Origin: Candidatus Terraquivivens tikiterensis
GTDB lineage: Archaea; Thermoproteota; Nitrososphaeria_A; Caldarchaeales; Wolframiiraptoraceae
Assembly: GCA_003056285.1 (NCBI GenBank)
Contig: NDWU01000016.1
Location: 1 to 39,375 of the forward strand
Reading direction: 5' to 3'
Length of the DNA: 39,375 nucleotides
Under the pieces are notes generated by a model. That model had not been told where the DNA came from. It was given only the letters and a program-made list of their open reading frames with translations, and made no database searches. Positions 38,531-39,375 of this stretch are shown here, in pieces; position 1 is the stretch's first letter, and each line of letters opens with the position of its first letter. A program made the position numbers and the translations under genes.

Positions 38531-39375
38531 ACGTTTGGCGATAAAAGTTTTGAGCGGGTCGCTCATGAAAGCAAAGAAAACAATTAAGGCTAAGATTCTT
38601 GAACTTAGAAAGGAAAAGAAGAGCTTCTGAAGCGAGAATACGAGAATTTTCAACGATATTTGCATGGAGATAAGTCTGCTCCGCTTTATTCTGCTACTCG
38701 ACAGCAAGCCGATAGACTTCTTAAAAGGCTTGGAAACAGATTTAATCCGAACAAGGAGTATCCGTTAATTCTTAGAAGGAATGTCTATAGGGCGAATACT
38801 AAGCTGACGCCTTATTAGCTTAAGATACCGGTTTATGGCGTTAGAGATGGAATCAACGTTCCCATTAAGACACATGAGCCCATAACCGATGACATGGTTT
38901 GCAGGGAAGCTAAAATCGTAAGGAAAGGCGACGAATGGTTCGTATACATAACCGTCGAGAAAGAGGTTAAGGAAAGAGACCCTAAATCAGTTTTAGCCGT
39001 AGATTTAGGCATCCGATGGATAGCTACAACGGTCAACTCAAACAACCCCAAACCAAAATTCTACGGAAAAGAGCTTAGAAGGGTTAAAGGACACTACTTC
39101 TGGCTTAGGAGAACCTTAGCTCTCAAGAAAGCCTACAAAGCCATCAAAAAGATTGGGTGCAAAGAGACGGATAATAAACGATATACTACACAAGATAAGC
39201 AAGGCAATAGTTAAGGAAGCTCTAGAGAAAGACTCCGTGATAGTCCTTGGAAACCTTAAGGGAATACGAAGAAACGGCAGGGGCAGAGCCTTCAATAGAA
39301 AGCTCAACAACGGATTCCCATACCATAGGCTAAGCCAGTTCATAGAATACAAGGCGAGGTGGCATGGAATAAAAG
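38467..39375 (+). mobile_element. TnpB element, runs off right edge
   Basis: Defined by the left end at 38467 and the decayed tnpB. The right end is outside the window. The element starts about 40 bases upstream of tRNA-Pro(TGG) and, as far as visible, has interrupted no gene. Confidence 0.75.
38565..39375 (+). pseudogene. tnpB: TnpB, decayed by frameshifts and a stop
   Basis: The plus strand reads MKAKKTIKAKILELRKEKKS to a TGA (38628), with the true frame continuing one frame over as LLKREYENFQRYLHGDKSAP. A TAG interrupts it at 38816-38818, after which LKIPVYGVRDGINVPIKTHE continues to RuvC-I SVLAVDLGIRWIATTV. A third lesion near 39165-39171 is followed by NDILHKISKAIVKEALEKDS and VLGNLKGIRRNGRG, where the catalytic Glu of RuvC-II is Gly. 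At least three lesions make this copy dead as a single polypeptide. It shares the VLGxLKGIR form with the left-edge tnpB. Confidence 0.85.

Noticed and set aside
1-39375. CRISPR array or cas genes
   Set aside because: No regularly spaced repeats and no Cas protein signatures; the nuclease genes present are TnpB.

Overview
The window looks like chromosome of a thermophilic archaeon of the TACK group (Thermoproteota, possibly a Caldarchaeales/Nitrososphaeria-like hot-spring lineage). The evidence is an ESCRT-III/CdvB plus CdvC (Vps4-like) cell-division pair, the archaeal RNA polymerase zinc-ribbon subunit P, an archaeal class I CCA-adding enzyme, an AsnRS-derived archaeal asparagine synthetase, a tRNA-Pro gene with a non-canonical intron, TATA boxes 26-30 bases upstream of apparently leaderless start codons, and dense HEPN/MNT and PIN toxin-antitoxin modules. 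The lineage is an inference; no 16S or universal marker is present.

Region 1 (1-9.4 kb) mixes housekeeping genes with IS200/IS605-type TnpB elements and their relics. A TnpB element running off the left edge has cut coaBC, leaving only the end of its CoaB domain. A second TnpB element sits precisely inside the HEPN gene of a HEPN/MNT pair. Intact genes here are a SIMPL-domain protein, a phosphoribosyltransferase, an Aag/Mpg-type DNA glycosylase, a THUMP-domain RNA protein and a second, intact HEPN/MNT pair. Solo hairpins matching TnpB-element right ends and a candidate omega-RNA lie between them.

Region 2 (9.3-16.7 kb) is an accessory island. It starts at an intron-containing tRNA-Pro(GGG), and a copy of the 5' part of that tRNA lies at 16.67 kb at the other border. 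Inside are a PIN toxin with an unfamiliar partner, a third MNT/HEPN pair, a DUF3782-MNT chimera, decayed transposases of several families, a perfect 14-bp hairpin, a YbjQ-family gene and a badly decayed secreted P-domain/PPC-domain protein.

Region 3 (16.7-38.4 kb) is compact core genome: ROK sugar kinase and a 5-formyl-THF cyclo-ligase-like protein; a surface-anchored metzincin; a cupin; a COG2112 kinase; a tight cca-thpR-tmk cluster; rpoP; PqqD-like and DedA/YqaA-like proteins; asparagine synthetase, NadE and GlmS (all ammonia or amide-nitrogen users); cdvB and cdvC end to end; two poorly known proteins divergent from cdvC; a HAD phosphatase coupled to a VanZ-like protein; and tRNA-Pro(TGG). 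A roughly 290-bp internally deleted TnpB-type element lies at 21.45 kb.

Region 4 (38.46 kb to the end) is a third TnpB element, badly decayed. Its left end is nearly identical, in inverted orientation, to the one near position 1040-1098. The most novel material is the family of TnpB elements (shared two-stem left end, flank-derived TAM, RuvC-II glutamate replaced in two of three copies), the tRNA-bordered island, and the two uncharacterised genes next to cdvC.
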